Assembly: GCF_020216065.1 (NCBI RefSeq)
Contig: NZ_JAIWNA010000009.1
Location: 1-64,000 of the forward strand
Source of the DNA: Nocardia rosealba
GTDB taxonomy: Bacteria; Actinomycetota; Actinomycetes; Mycobacteriales; Mycobacteriaceae
Direction of reading: 5' to 3'
DNA: 64,000 nt
In this document: one piece after another, positions 28,438 to 37,652 of the stretch
How positions within the stretch are numbered: position 1 is the first letter of the stretch
How the letters are laid out: every line of letters begins with the position of its first letter
Program-made: the position numbers and the translations under genes
Notes under the pieces: model-generated
What the model was told of the DNA's origin: nothing
Database searches by the model: none
Seen by the model: the letters and a program-made list of their open reading frames with translations, nothing else

Positions 28438-30630
28438 TCAGGTGTTCGCCAGCAGTTCCGAACGGCGTCCGTTCCATGTCACCACCAGCTGGTCGCGCGC
28501 GCGGCTAGCCGCCACATACAGCAGGGACCGCTCCCGTAGCTCGGCCTCGCCCCGTTCCTCTTCCGGTGCTTCGTTCAGCACAGATTTCGCGGGCACGTGC
28601 GCGTCGTCGACTCCGGCCAGGATCACCTTGGCGAACTCCATACCCTTGGACCGGTGCATGGTCAGCACCTGCACATGCCCAGGTCCGGCGGGGTTGTCGT
28701 CGAGCACCCGGGCTTCGATGCCGCGTTCCCCGAGGGCGCGCACGAACTGGCTCCGGTCGTTCTTTCCCCGGGTGAGCACAGCGATGTTCGAGGGCTCCTC
28801 GCCCCCGTCGAGCCACTGCCGAACCCGCCCGGCGACCTGCTCGAGCTCAGCTGCCAGCGAATCACAGGCCAGCAGCATCGGTTCGGGCCCGGTTCGAGCA
28901 CTGCGATATCCGTGCGTGGACTCCACGGCCTCTTCGAGGTCGTGATACTCGCCGCCGGAGAGGATGTCGATGGCGAACCGCAAATTCTGTGCCGTCGTAC
29001 GGTAATTCAACGTGAGCCGCCGTGAGCGGCCGACAATTTTCACCCCGAGCCGACCGAGCACCACCGGTTGCCCGAAGATCCGCTGATGGGAGTCCTCGGC
29101 GATGAAAAGGTCGTCCGGCCCCTCCGCGACAAGAGCGCGCAGCATCGCCCAGTGGGTGGCGTGCAGGTCTTGGGCTTCGTCGATGATGACGTGGTCGGCA
29201 ATGAATTCACCTGCGGCGCTGCGCTGCCGCAGGTATTCGGCCGCCAACGCGAGCACTTCGGGAAAGCTGACGGTTCCATCCATCCGGCTGCGGCGGCGGA
29301 ACGCCTCCATCAGTTTCCAGACGGCGATGCGCTGCGCACGGTTGAGCCGTACACCACGCCCGGCGCGCGCGACCTTCGCGTACTCGGCGACGGTGGTCAC
29401 TTTGTTGGCGAGCACCACCGCGGTGTACTCGCTCTCCAGAAAACCGGGCGTTACCAGGCGTGAATCCAGATCTGTCTCAACAGTTCTGGTGATCTCGCGC
29501 CAGACCTTGCCGGTATCGGTGCGACGAGGCGGCAGCGACGTCGCGCTCCCGAGAACCGTCGCGGAGATCGGGGCGAGATCGCCTGCCCGCGCCAGTACAT
29601 CGCTGGCCAGCTTGTCGACACCATCGATGTAGATGCCGACCTCGCCGGGCTTGCTCGCGATCCGCACGCCCGGATCCAGTGCCTCGAGATCGGCCTGTAG
29701 CTGGCGCGCGAGCGTCCGGTTGAAGGTGGTGAGGATGACGCGGGCATTCGGGTTGCGCCGCCAGAGATTGCGCGCGCGGTGCAACGCCACCACGGTCTTG
29801 CCGGTTCCCGCGCCGCCCGACAGCCGGAATGCGCCGTTGTACCGCTTTTCCGCGTACGCACGTTGTTCGGGATGCAGGAAGGTGCGCCATGCGGCGAAAC
29901 TGCCGCCCTCGATCACGCGACGCAGTTCCTCGGTGTTGTCACCGATGTAGGCGAACCGGATCTTCGACGCCGGGTGCTCGAGCGCCTGCAGGATCTGCTC
30001 GTCCTCGCCGAGGGTCGGGTCGACCGGATTCTCCGTGAGTCGGAGCTTGGCGCGAATCTCGTCGATGCTTGTGCCACAGGCCAATTCGAGGACCGCGTCC
30101 CCCTGCCACCCATCGATCTCCGCGGCGATCTCGTTGATCACATGGTCGTCGGAAGCCGCAAGCACTCGTTCGGCGAGGTTCGCGTCCAAGCCGAGGTCGT
30201 CGGTGAGCTGGGTGGTGGTGAAGCCGACGTCGGCGAGGTACCCGGGCTTCACGGCCGGTTTCGGCTGCTGGGTCGGCGCAGGTTCTTCGGTGTCGGCGAT
30301 GATGAGCTCGAGGACGCCGTTGACCGGGTTCACCTTCAGTCCCGCCCGGGGTGCGAGCTCGGCGGCGGTAGCGTCCGGCCACGCACCCATGTAGACGTAG
30401 GATCCCTCCCCACCCGCGGGCGCTACGTAGAACAGAATCGCACTGTGCCCCAGGCCGATTCGTCCGAGCCGCACGCGCTCGTCCGTGGCTCCGGGAACTT
30501 CCTCGATGAGCGTGGACGCGGCAGGTTCGTCGTCCTGCACGCTGTAGAGGAAATCGTGCGCGCGCCGTTTGATCGCACCTTCGAGCTCGTCCGCGGACCC
30601 GCTGGTCTTGGTCATGATGACGTGCGCCAT
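28438..30630 (-). CDS. RelE-fold domain fused to UvrD-like SF1 helicase (copy 2)
   Basis: A 730-aa paralogue of the protein encoded at 24960-27194. The N-terminal RelE-like domain covers about residues 20-95 (RRAHDFLYSVQDD, DERVRLGRIGLGHSAILFYV, YVYMGAWPDA). The helicase part has Walker A GGAGTGKTVVALH near 280, HVIIDEAQDLHATHW, LTLNYRTTAQNLRFA, TMHRSKGMEFAKV and YVAASRARDQLVV. ATG 30630 overlaps the stop of the 2114-aa helicase gene (TGATG), showing tight coupling; the alternative GTG 30633 lies inside that stop. The gap to the HIRAN gene is 35 bases. The copies differ in linker and N-terminal parts far more than in helicase motifs. Confidence 0.85.
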   Translation of the reverse strand: MAHVIMTKTSGSADELEGAIKRRAHDFLYSVQDDEPAASTLIEEVPGATDERVRLGRIGLGHSAILFYVAPAGGEGSYVYMGAWPDATAAELAPRAGLKVNPVNGVLELIIADTEEPAPTQQPKPAVKPGYLADVGFTTTQLTDDLGLDANLAERVLAASDDHVINEIAAEIDGWQGDAVLELACGTSIDEIRAKLRLTENPVDPTLGEDEQILQALEHPASKIRFAYIGDNTEELRRVIEGGSFAAWRTFLHPEQRAYAEKRYNGAFRLSGGAGTGKTVVALHRARNLWRRNPNARVILTTFNRTLARQLQADLEALDPGVRIASKPGEVGIYIDGVDKLASDVLARAGDLAPISATVLGSATSLPPRRTDTGKVWREITRTVETDLDSRLVTPGFLESEYTAVVLANKVTTVAEYAKVARAGRGVRLNRAQRIAVWKLMEAFRRRSRMDGTVSFPEVLALAAEYLRQRSAAGEFIADHVIIDEAQDLHATHWAMLRALVAEGPDDLFIAEDSHQRIFGQPVVLGRLGVKIVGRSRRLTLNYRTTAQNLRFAIDILSGGEYHDLEEAVESTHGYRSARTGPEPMLLACDSLAAELEQVAGRVRQWLDGGEEPSNIAVLTRGKNDRSQFVRALGERGIEARVLDDNPAGPGHVQVLTMHRSKGMEFAKVILAGVDDAHVPAKSVLNEAPEEERGEAELRERSLLYVAASRARDQLVVTWNGRRSELLANT

Positions 30631-33600
30631 CACATCACCCCGTTCGTTTGCAGTGCTCGGACGAGTTCCGCCGGATCGGCTGGGCAGATCGTCCAGCCTT
30701 GTTCGGTCATCGTATTGGCCGCCTCGGGCTCCGCGAGGAGAACTCCGAGGCGGACGTCGGGCCAGCCCATGTCGATCACGTCACCACGGTCGGTCTCCAC
30801 ACCGAGCACCGGCACCGGGACGCCTGCCGCGGCCAGAGCGAGGACGAGTTCGCGTTCGGCATCGGAAACGGTGTCGTCGTAGAGCACCTGCCAGTCGGGC
30901 GTGAGCTCGGCGCTGCCTGCGTCCGGTCCCCGCTCCGGGACGGTGGAGTTCGCCTGGAGCAGGGTTCGGGTGGTGATCACGTGGTCGGCAAGTCCGAACC
31001 AGTTGGCCAAGCGCAACCACTCTTTCCACGCGCGACCGCCGTCGAGTTCGAGCTTCTCGTCCCGGTCATCGAGCGCGAGCACCGCGTCCAGCGTCTTCAT
31101 GCCCTTGTTCGTGGCGGCGGTGATGGTCAACGGGCCGTCGCTGTAGGACCAGCAGTTGTACTCGCCGTCCGCCGGAGTCGAAGCGGTCCCGTCGATGAGG
31201 TCGAGCGCCCAGCTCGCGATGGCGTCGGCGTCGCCCTGGTGGCGGCCGTTGAGGAGGAACATCAGCGGAAGCCATCGCCCCACTGCTTCCCATGGCTCGC
31301 GTTCAGGCTCGAGCATGTACTCGATCAGCTGGGTGATCGGGTCGGCATGCAGCAACTTGAACAGTTTCGGCTTCAAGTTGCCGTGTTTGCGGGTCGGGCC
31401 TTCCAGCTTTTCGGTGAACCAGGTCGGCTTTTCCGTCCGCGCGGCTCGAAAGCGCTCGAGATCATCGTGGGAGAACGACCAGACCACCACGCCGCCGGAG
31501 CGCAGGATCTCACGTTTGTGGGCGTCGTCGGCCACTCGGTTGTGCTCGGGTGTCGCGTGGTAGCGGCGACCGTCGGCGAATACGGCGATGAGCGGGATAT
31601 CGGGATCGCTGGTGCGCAGCTGGAAGTCGGGTTGGCTGTTGCCCATCAGCACTTGTGGCTCGAGCTGCCAGGTCCGGATCTTGGTGCCGGGCAGTTTGAT
31701 CGTTGCGGTCGGGCCGTAGGTGCCCGGTTTTTCGGTGACCGTGGCGCCCATGGTGGTGAGTCGCTCGGTGAACGCGCGGTAGAACTCGCGTTCCAACGGC
31801 GACTCGGCGCTGCCTTTCGGTACCGGGGTTTCTTCGGTGACCGAGTCCAGCCAGCTTTTCGCGTCCGGTTCGCCGTCGCGGCATGCGAGCAGATCATCGA
31901 GCACCTTGGCTGCCGTGATCCGGGAAACCTTGTCGAGTTCCCGTGGCGGTGCGAACGGCAGCAGGCATTTGTGGCAGGCGAGCCGGTCGGTGCAGTCGCA
32001 GTTCTTGACCACTGTGCGTGCCGCCGCAAGTACCTCCCACACTTGACGTGGGTTGGCGAAGTCGGCCAGATAGCCGGTGCCACCGGGCACGGTGTCGTGG
32101 ATGAGCAGGGCCCGCTGGTTCGGGTTGTGGAGGGCGTCGGTGATCGCGGCGACATCGAGATGTTCCGGGGAGCCACCGATCACCTGTCGCAGGCCGAGCA
32201 GGATCGCAGCGCTGAGGCTCGGATGGGCGAACGAGTCGTATTCGAGCCAGCTCGGCAGGTGCAGCAGCACAGCCTGGGTGCGTAGTGTCCGAGCCAGCGC
32301 GATCTCGCGAACGTGCTTCTCGTCATCGGCTTTGCGATACCGGCACCAGCTGCGGTGCTCATGTGGCTCGTTCCTGCCCGCTACCTTGTCGAGCTGCCCG
32401 CAACCGGAACACACGCGGAACAGCGAACCTGTGGTCGTGTTGCCCGCAATGGTTCGCTTGCCGCCCTGCGAGTTTCGCCTGCCCATGTTCAGCCAGCGAA
32501 TGTCCATGCGCCGCAAGTACTCCGCGCCGAAGTCCTGCTCGGCGACGAACCACCGTTTGGTGACGTTGTCGGGGTCGATATCGGCTGCGGCCAGGACCGT
32601 GAACGATTCCTTGCGCCGTTCGTCACGGATGTCGTTGATCGCCGCCTCGTCGCGTCGCACCTCGGCGGACACCTTGGCCATCTCTACCACTTGAAGCTGT
32701 TGGCTGACGTCCGCGATTGCGCTGGTGTGGCATCGAGGGCACTGATTCGGTGGGGGTGTCGGGTCTGCGGTGTGGGTGATGCCTGCCCAGCCGCAGGACG
32801 GGCACAGCCGCCAGATCTGAATCGCGGATTCGCCCGCGCCGAGATCGATCGCGTCGATTTCCACGGCCAGCCCCTGCGCGTAGAAGGTCGCGCCAGGAGC
32901 CAGCTCGGTGAGTGCGACCCGAGAGCCGCGCTGGTAACTCGCTGTGTCCTCGGCGTATTGATTGGTGTCGGGATCGATCCAGGTGATGCCGACATCCAGC
33001 AGCACCGCGTCGTCGAGCAGCGTGTAGTTGGGCAGCACGCCATAGCGTTCGAGAACGCCGACCCAATGTTCGGTTGTCAGCGCGCTGATCGACTTCGACA
33101 ACAGACGCAACGTGCCTCGGGCCGTGCGCAAATCACGCTTGTCGTCGTCGGTGGCGGCAGGGGAGTTGGCACGCTGTTCGAAGTCGGGAATGGCCGCGTC
33201 CACTGCCGTTCGCCGGTGCCGCAACTCGTTCACATCTCGATTCCAGCGATGCACGGCGTCGCGCAGCAATGCACCGAGTCCGCTGTGCTCGCCGAGCCCG
33301 GGCGGGGTCGCCCAGTCGCGGAGGTTCGCTGCGGTTTCCGTCCGGAGCAGATCGCCGAACTGCCCGAGGAATTCGTCGACCAACAGGTCGGCGTCGTCGT
33401 CAGCGGTCTCGATGAGGGTGCCCATCCAGGTACCGGAGTCGAAACTCGACAGCACGTTGGTCGCGTTGCCGGGATCTTCGGCTCCCGCACGCCGCGCGAG
33501 CCGGTCGATGATGTGCGCGATGTACTGGCGCTGCAGGATTTCCTCCGCGGTGAGGAAGGTTGCCGGGGGACGCACCTCCCCTTGGATCACCGACGTCGGG

Positions 33601-36600
33601 TCACCGAGTTTCGGCAGGTGCTCGCCGCGTCCGCGGACGAAGGCGAGCGCGAGTGAGTTACCCGTGAGGCGTCCTGCGCGGCCGACTCGCTGGAGATACG
33701 ACGACACCGTTCGCGGCATGGAGCCCAGCATCACCGTCGACAGGTCGCCGATGTCGATACCCATCTCCAAAGTCGGCGTCGCGACCAGCACGTTCGGTGC
33801 GGTGGGATCGCTGGCCGTGGCCTTGAATTTGTTCTCGTACTCGAGCCGTGTCGCGGTGGGAAGCAAGGAGGTGTGTTCACGCGCGACCACCCGCTTCATC
33901 TCCGAGTTGTCGTAGAGGTCGCGGTAGAAGTTGTTGTGTTTGGCGGCCCGTGCCAGCCTGCCCGGGCATCGGGTCAACAGGCAGGGAGCACCGTCGAGCT
34001 GGTCGACGACGGCCGCGCTGCCCGGCGTGGGCGTCTGGCAGACATCGCAGACGAGCAGGTACCGCATTCCGGTGAGCCCGGCCGGGTCGGGGATACCCAC
34101 CAGGACCGAGTCGTGCGTCAAAAGATAAGCAGTCAGCGACTTCTCGGTGTTCTCGGTGATCACCACGCGTTCTTCGGCGAACACTTCGAACAGCGCGCGT
34201 GCCAGTGATCCACCCTCGATGGGCGAGACGTTCAGGCAGCGCGAAGCCCAGCGGGCGTACCACGAGGCGGAGACGGTGATCGGGTCGAAGCCGTCAGGGA
34301 TGGTCCGGCCGCCGAGCGCCGGGAAGGCCGGTGCGGGGCGTCCCTTGGGGAAGGCGGGCATGCCCTGGCCTTTGGGGCGGCCACCCCACACCCAGCGTCG
34401 GTTCGCGTCGCGTTGAACGTATTTCGTCAACCAATCGTGGGCGATCGCGCCACGGGTGCGCATGCGTTCGGCGACACCACGAACCCACTGGGTCACCGCG
34501 GCCTCGTCGGGCTCGGAAAAGGCGAGCTGATGTTCTGTTCGCTTCAGCGCGTCGGCGCCCAGCTGCGCAACGCGCCGGGGAGAACCGAGATCCACCTCCG
34601 ACACCACACTGCCGGTGAGCTCGAGCGTACGACCGAGGCGAGACTGCAGGCCGAACTCGAGGTCGATATCGAATTGCAGGCGCCGGGCAACAGTCCTGGC
34701 CGCCTTCCGTCGAGCCTGGGCGGTGCTGTCGGGGTCCCAGAACGTAGCGAACTCGTCACGCTCGACGATGTCGGGCGCGAGGAGGTGATAGCGCCGTCGC
34801 GCGTCCTCACCTGCCCGGTCGAGTACCGCATCGCAGAGCTCGGCGAGGGTGAGCATCTGCTCGCCACTCACCTTGTCGCCCAGGGCATTCCGCAGGGTCG
34901 AGCGGAGGCTGAGGGTGTGCGACCTGGCCTGGACGAAACCGGCACGGTGGGCGGCGTCTTGGACGCTGTCGGTGAAGACGAGGGCCTTCTTTTCGCCGTC
35001 GGCCAGTTTCGCGTCACCGAACAGGTTCGACAGCGCCACCGACAACTGGGTGGCGATCGCGCTGCCGAGGAAGCGGATGCCGTCGTCGGCACCACACGCC
35101 GGGCACACGTCCCTACGCGAATTCTCGTCCGCCTCAGGGCCGCTCAGGAACAAGACAGGCAGCACCCGCCCGTCGAGTACCTCATCGCTGTCGGCATCGG
35201 GTCGTTCGTCGACGATCTCCCGGTCGTCGACGCGGAACCAGCGCAATCCCTCGACCAGAGTGTCGATTTCGGCCTCGGCGGGCGCGGAGATCAGCGCTCG
35301 GAACCGTGGACCACCGGTCGCGTGGTAGCTGCGCACGTCTTCGTCACCGGCATCCAAGGTGTGGCCGGTCGGTCCCAGCCGAACACCCCAGCCCGACCGA
35401 CCGCAATGCCGGCAGTAGAGCGAGGGATAGTAGTCGACGGTGGTTCCGTCGAGTTTTCCGTCGTCCGGCCAGCGGAACTGCGGGGTCACCGCGGCCGCAC
35501 GATCGATCCGGGACAGCTCCCGAAGCCACAGGTGCACATCGACATTCAGTGCCGACCGGCCGACCTCGGCGCGCACGTGCGAGAGCGCTGCGAGCAGGTA
35601 GCCGACGTAGCGCTCGCGGTTCGCGAGGCCACGGGTGAGGTCGCGTTCGCCGGTCTGGGCGGGCAGAACGGTGGCGGCCAATTTCGCGGTCGAGATGGCG
35701 TCGACCGCATTACGCAGGACCCGCGCGAAGGTTCCGTGCCGTTTGATCAGATCGAGCATCTCGGATTCGTCGAGCTTGTGCAGGCTCGCGGTGATCCGCT
35801 CGTGGGTGTCGTCGATGTCGGAGGTGTGCCGGAACAGCGTGGCGAGTACCGCCGCAGTGAGTCGCTTGTTCGTCACGGTTTGTGCTGTGGTGCGGTCGAG
35901 TTCGGCAAGGGCCTGATCGATCACCGGCTCGACTGGTGAGAATGTGCGATCCAGGTCGCGACGGCGCTGCGCGAGCCAGTCCTCGGTATCGAGCCGCGTT
36001 TCGCCGATCAGGGTCTCGGGTGTGAACGTCTCACCGAAAACGGTTTTCGCGAAGTCGAGCATCGACGTCGGCGATCCTTTGGACCCCAATGTCGCGGAGG
36101 TGGCAACCGGCGTGATCTTCCCGAGGGGCCGCGCCCGATCTGCTTCTGTGACAGGGGAACCGGCGTTCCAGTGTGATTTGACGGTCAGACCGAGCCGTCG
36201 CAGCAGCATCGCCACATCCGTGCCCTGCGCACCGTCGTAGGTGTGGAACTCGTCGAGCACCACGTACTGCAGCGAGTCCGCCGACTGCCGCCACATCGCC
36301 GCCCGGTCCGGCCGCAGCAGCATGTGGTCGAGCATCTTGTAGTTGGTGAGCAAGATGTCGGGCGGCGAATCGTGCATCAGCCGGCGATCGGTGATCAGCC
36401 CCGCCTCCGACACCATCGTGCGGCCGCCGGAGGATTGCTCACCGGTGTAGAGACCGGCCGTAATACCGGACAACTCCGAATGCTCGGTGATCATCTTCGC
36501 CAGTCGTTGCTCCTGGTCGTTGGCCAGGGCATTCATCGGATAGATGATCAAAGCCTTCATCCCGACCACGCCTGCCTTCTTGGCCCGCAGCACGTGGTCG

Positions 36601-36974
36601 AGGATGGGAATGAGGAACGACTCGGTCTTACCGGACCCGGTGCCCGTGGTGACCAGAGTGGGCAGGGGTCGGCGTTGAAACTTCGTCGACAGCCGTTCGA
36701 ACGCGGCGGCCTGATGACCGTATGGTTCGAAATACTTCGGCCACCAGTCCAGGTGCATGCCCCAGTTGCCGCGCGCCGGGGCGAAAGGCAGCCGCAAGCG
36801 CACATACGGACCCTTGAAAAGTCCGTCCGCGGGATCACCGATGAAGTCGGTCAGCGCACCCTGGGTATCCGGATCGGTCAGCGCGAAGGTGGTGGTCAGG
36901 TAGTCGGTCAACCCTTCCCTCAGCCGTTCGGCCTGCAGTGTCGGAAGCAGCGCCCCCACGTGTGTGCTCCTCAT
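30630..36974 (-). CDS. giant DEAD/DEAH-box DUF1998 helicase with nuclease-like C-terminus (DruE-like)
   Basis: A 2114-aa protein. SF2 motifs: Walker A TTGTGSGKTESF near residue 110, a DEFH box (VVLDEFHTYDGAQG) near 240, TSATLGSKG, LEMGIDIGDLSTVM and SSYLQRVGRAGRL near 1090. Cysteine pairs (CRHCG, CPACG, CPSCG, CPRCH, CSGCG) suggest zinc sites. The DUF1998 module lies at about 1625-1680 (HDTVPGGTGYLADF, CDCTDRLACHKCL). Residues 1775-1840 look like a PD-(D/E)XK-type fold (QPDFQL, IAVFADGRRYH, DAHKREIL), as in other DUF1998 defence helicases. It is the first gene of an operon with two RelE/UvrD fusions and a HIRAN protein. The size fits DruE of Druantia, but none of the usual partners of Druantia I or II is adjacent. 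Confidence 0.9.
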   Translation of the reverse strand: MRSTHVGALLPTLQAERLREGLTDYLTTTFALTDPDTQGALTDFIGDPADGLFKGPYVRLRLPFAPARGNWGMHLDWWPKYFEPYGHQAAAFERLSTKFQRRPLPTLVTTGTGSGKTESFLIPILDHVLRAKKAGVVGMKALIIYPMNALANDQEQRLAKMITEHSELSGITAGLYTGEQSSGGRTMVSEAGLITDRRLMHDSPPDILLTNYKMLDHMLLRPDRAAMWRQSADSLQYVVLDEFHTYDGAQGTDVAMLLRRLGLTVKSHWNAGSPVTEADRARPLGKITPVATSATLGSKGSPTSMLDFAKTVFGETFTPETLIGETRLDTEDWLAQRRRDLDRTFSPVEPVIDQALAELDRTTAQTVTNKRLTAAVLATLFRHTSDIDDTHERITASLHKLDESEMLDLIKRHGTFARVLRNAVDAISTAKLAATVLPAQTGERDLTRGLANRERYVGYLLAALSHVRAEVGRSALNVDVHLWLRELSRIDRAAAVTPQFRWPDDGKLDGTTVDYYPSLYCRHCGRSGWGVRLGPTGHTLDAGDEDVRSYHATGGPRFRALISAPAEAEIDTLVEGLRWFRVDDREIVDERPDADSDEVLDGRVLPVLFLSGPEADENSRRDVCPACGADDGIRFLGSAIATQLSVALSNLFGDAKLADGEKKALVFTDSVQDAAHRAGFVQARSHTLSLRSTLRNALGDKVSGEQMLTLAELCDAVLDRAGEDARRRYHLLAPDIVERDEFATFWDPDSTAQARRKAARTVARRLQFDIDLEFGLQSRLGRTLELTGSVVSEVDLGSPRRVAQLGADALKRTEHQLAFSEPDEAAVTQWVRGVAERMRTRGAIAHDWLTKYVQRDANRRWVWGGRPKGQGMPAFPKGRPAPAFPALGGRTIPDGFDPITVSASWYARWASRCLNVSPIEGGSLARALFEVFAEERVVITENTEKSLTAYLLTHDSVLVGIPDPAGLTGMRYLLVCDVCQTPTPGSAAVVDQLDGAPCLLTRCPGRLARAAKHNNFYRDLYDNSEMKRVVAREHTSLLPTATRLEYENKFKATASDPTAPNVLVATPTLEMGIDIGDLSTVMLGSMPRTVSSYLQRVGRAGRLTGNSLALAFVRGRGEHLPKLGDPTSVIQGEVRPPATFLTAEEILQRQYIAHIIDRLARRAGAEDPGNATNVLSSFDSGTWMGTLIETADDDADLLVDEFLGQFGDLLRTETAANLRDWATPPGLGEHSGLGALLRDAVHRWNRDVNELRHRRTAVDAAIPDFEQRANSPAATDDDKRDLRTARGTLRLLSKSISALTTEHWVGVLERYGVLPNYTLLDDAVLLDVGITWIDPDTNQYAEDTASYQRGSRVALTELAPGATFYAQGLAVEIDAIDLGAGESAIQIWRLCPSCGWAGITHTADPTPPPNQCPRCHTSAIADVSQQLQVVEMAKVSAEVRRDEAAINDIRDERRKESFTVLAAADIDPDNVTKRWFVAEQDFGAEYLRRMDIRWLNMGRRNSQGGKRTIAGNTTTGSLFRVCSGCGQLDKVAGRNEPHEHRSWCRYRKADDEKHVREIALARTLRTQAVLLHLPSWLEYDSFAHPSLSAAILLGLRQVIGGSPEHLDVAAITDALHNPNQRALLIHDTVPGGTGYLADFANPRQVWEVLAAARTVVKNCDCTDRLACHKCLLPFAPPRELDKVSRITAAKVLDDLLACRDGEPDAKSWLDSVTEETPVPKGSAESPLEREFYRAFTERLTTMGATVTEKPGTYGPTATIKLPGTKIRTWQLEPQVLMGNSQPDFQLRTSDPDIPLIAVFADGRRYHATPEHNRVADDAHKREILRSGGVVVWSFSHDDLERFRAARTEKPTWFTEKLEGPTRKHGNLKPKLFKLLHADPITQLIEYMLEPEREPWEAVGRWLPLMFLLNGRHQGDADAIASWALDLIDGTASTPADGEYNCWSYSDGPLTITAATNKGMKTLDAVLALDDRDEKLELDGGRAWKEWLRLANWFGLADHVITTRTLLQANSTVPERGPDAGSAELTPDWQVLYDDTVSDAERELVLALAAAGVPVPVLGVETDRGDVIDMGWPDVRLGVLLAEPEAANTMTEQGWTICPADPAELVRALQTNGVM

Positions 36975-37246
36975 CGTGCGTGACCGGCATGCGGTTCGGT
37001 CGGGTGTCGACCTGTGTTCATCTGGAACTATCGGGTTCGGATGCTAGTTGATTACGGGATTCGGGATTTCTCGATCGCGGTCGGCCGGCTCGCTGACTGC
37101 GGATGATGATCTCGAACACCCGTTGCCGGTAAACGTACACCAACTATTTGTTGGTTGACAATGTTTTCCCTTCGGCTTACGGTTTCGTCGTATCTGCACC
37201 GCGGGTCTCCGGATCGGAGCCTGTGCGCCTCGAAGGGATCTGCCGA

Positions 37247-37576
37247 ATGTCGTTCGACCACTACGATTTCGCCCCACCCCCACCGGCAGTCTTCGGTCAG
37301 CGACAGCTCATCGAATCGTACTTGGACGCAATCCTCGACTTACGCCGCAAGAACCTCCCCGGCAAGGATGATCGCCGCGCTCATTTCGAAGGACTGCAGC
37401 GGTTGTTCGAGGTGGACCTTCCAGCGGAGCGGCCGGGCATGGAGAGCCGAAATATGCTGCGCTACATGCTGTTCAGGGCGGTCGACTCCGTCCATTCGAT
37501 CACCACACCGTGGAGCGGGATCCTCGAGGGCGGACTCATCATCCGACATCCCCATCCCGATCCGCTATCTCCCTGA
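37247..37576 (+). CDS. hypothetical protein
   Basis: A 109-aa protein of unknown function. ATG 37247 follows gaaggga at a proper distance. The N-terminus is Pro-rich (YDFAPPPPAVFGQRQ), the middle is helical (LIESYLDAILDLRRKNLPGKDDRRAHFE) broken here into two helices, and a hydrophobic-turn region ends in PHPDPLSP. It has no signal peptide. It is transcribed divergently from the 2114-aa helicase gene across a 270-base gap that is AT-richer than the coding DNA and could hold promoters for both. It might be a small accessory or regulatory protein of the island, but nothing in the sequence shows this. Confidence 0.45.
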   Translation: MSFDHYDFAPPPPAVFGQRQLIESYLDAILDLRRKNLPGKDDRRAHFEGLQRLFEVDLPAERPGMESRNMLRYMLFRAVDSVHSITTPWSGILEGGLIIRHPHPDPLSP

Positions 37577-37652
37577 CTGACAGCGGGTTTCGTGGTCGCG
37601 GCCTCAGTGTCCGAAGGCCGGCCCGGGGCGTGGGATCGGAAGACTCCATTGG

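Noticed and set aside
31156..36983. Several + strand open frames across the 2114-aa helicase gene
   Set aside because: They are mirror frames of a gene with full helicase and DUF1998 motifs on the - strand.
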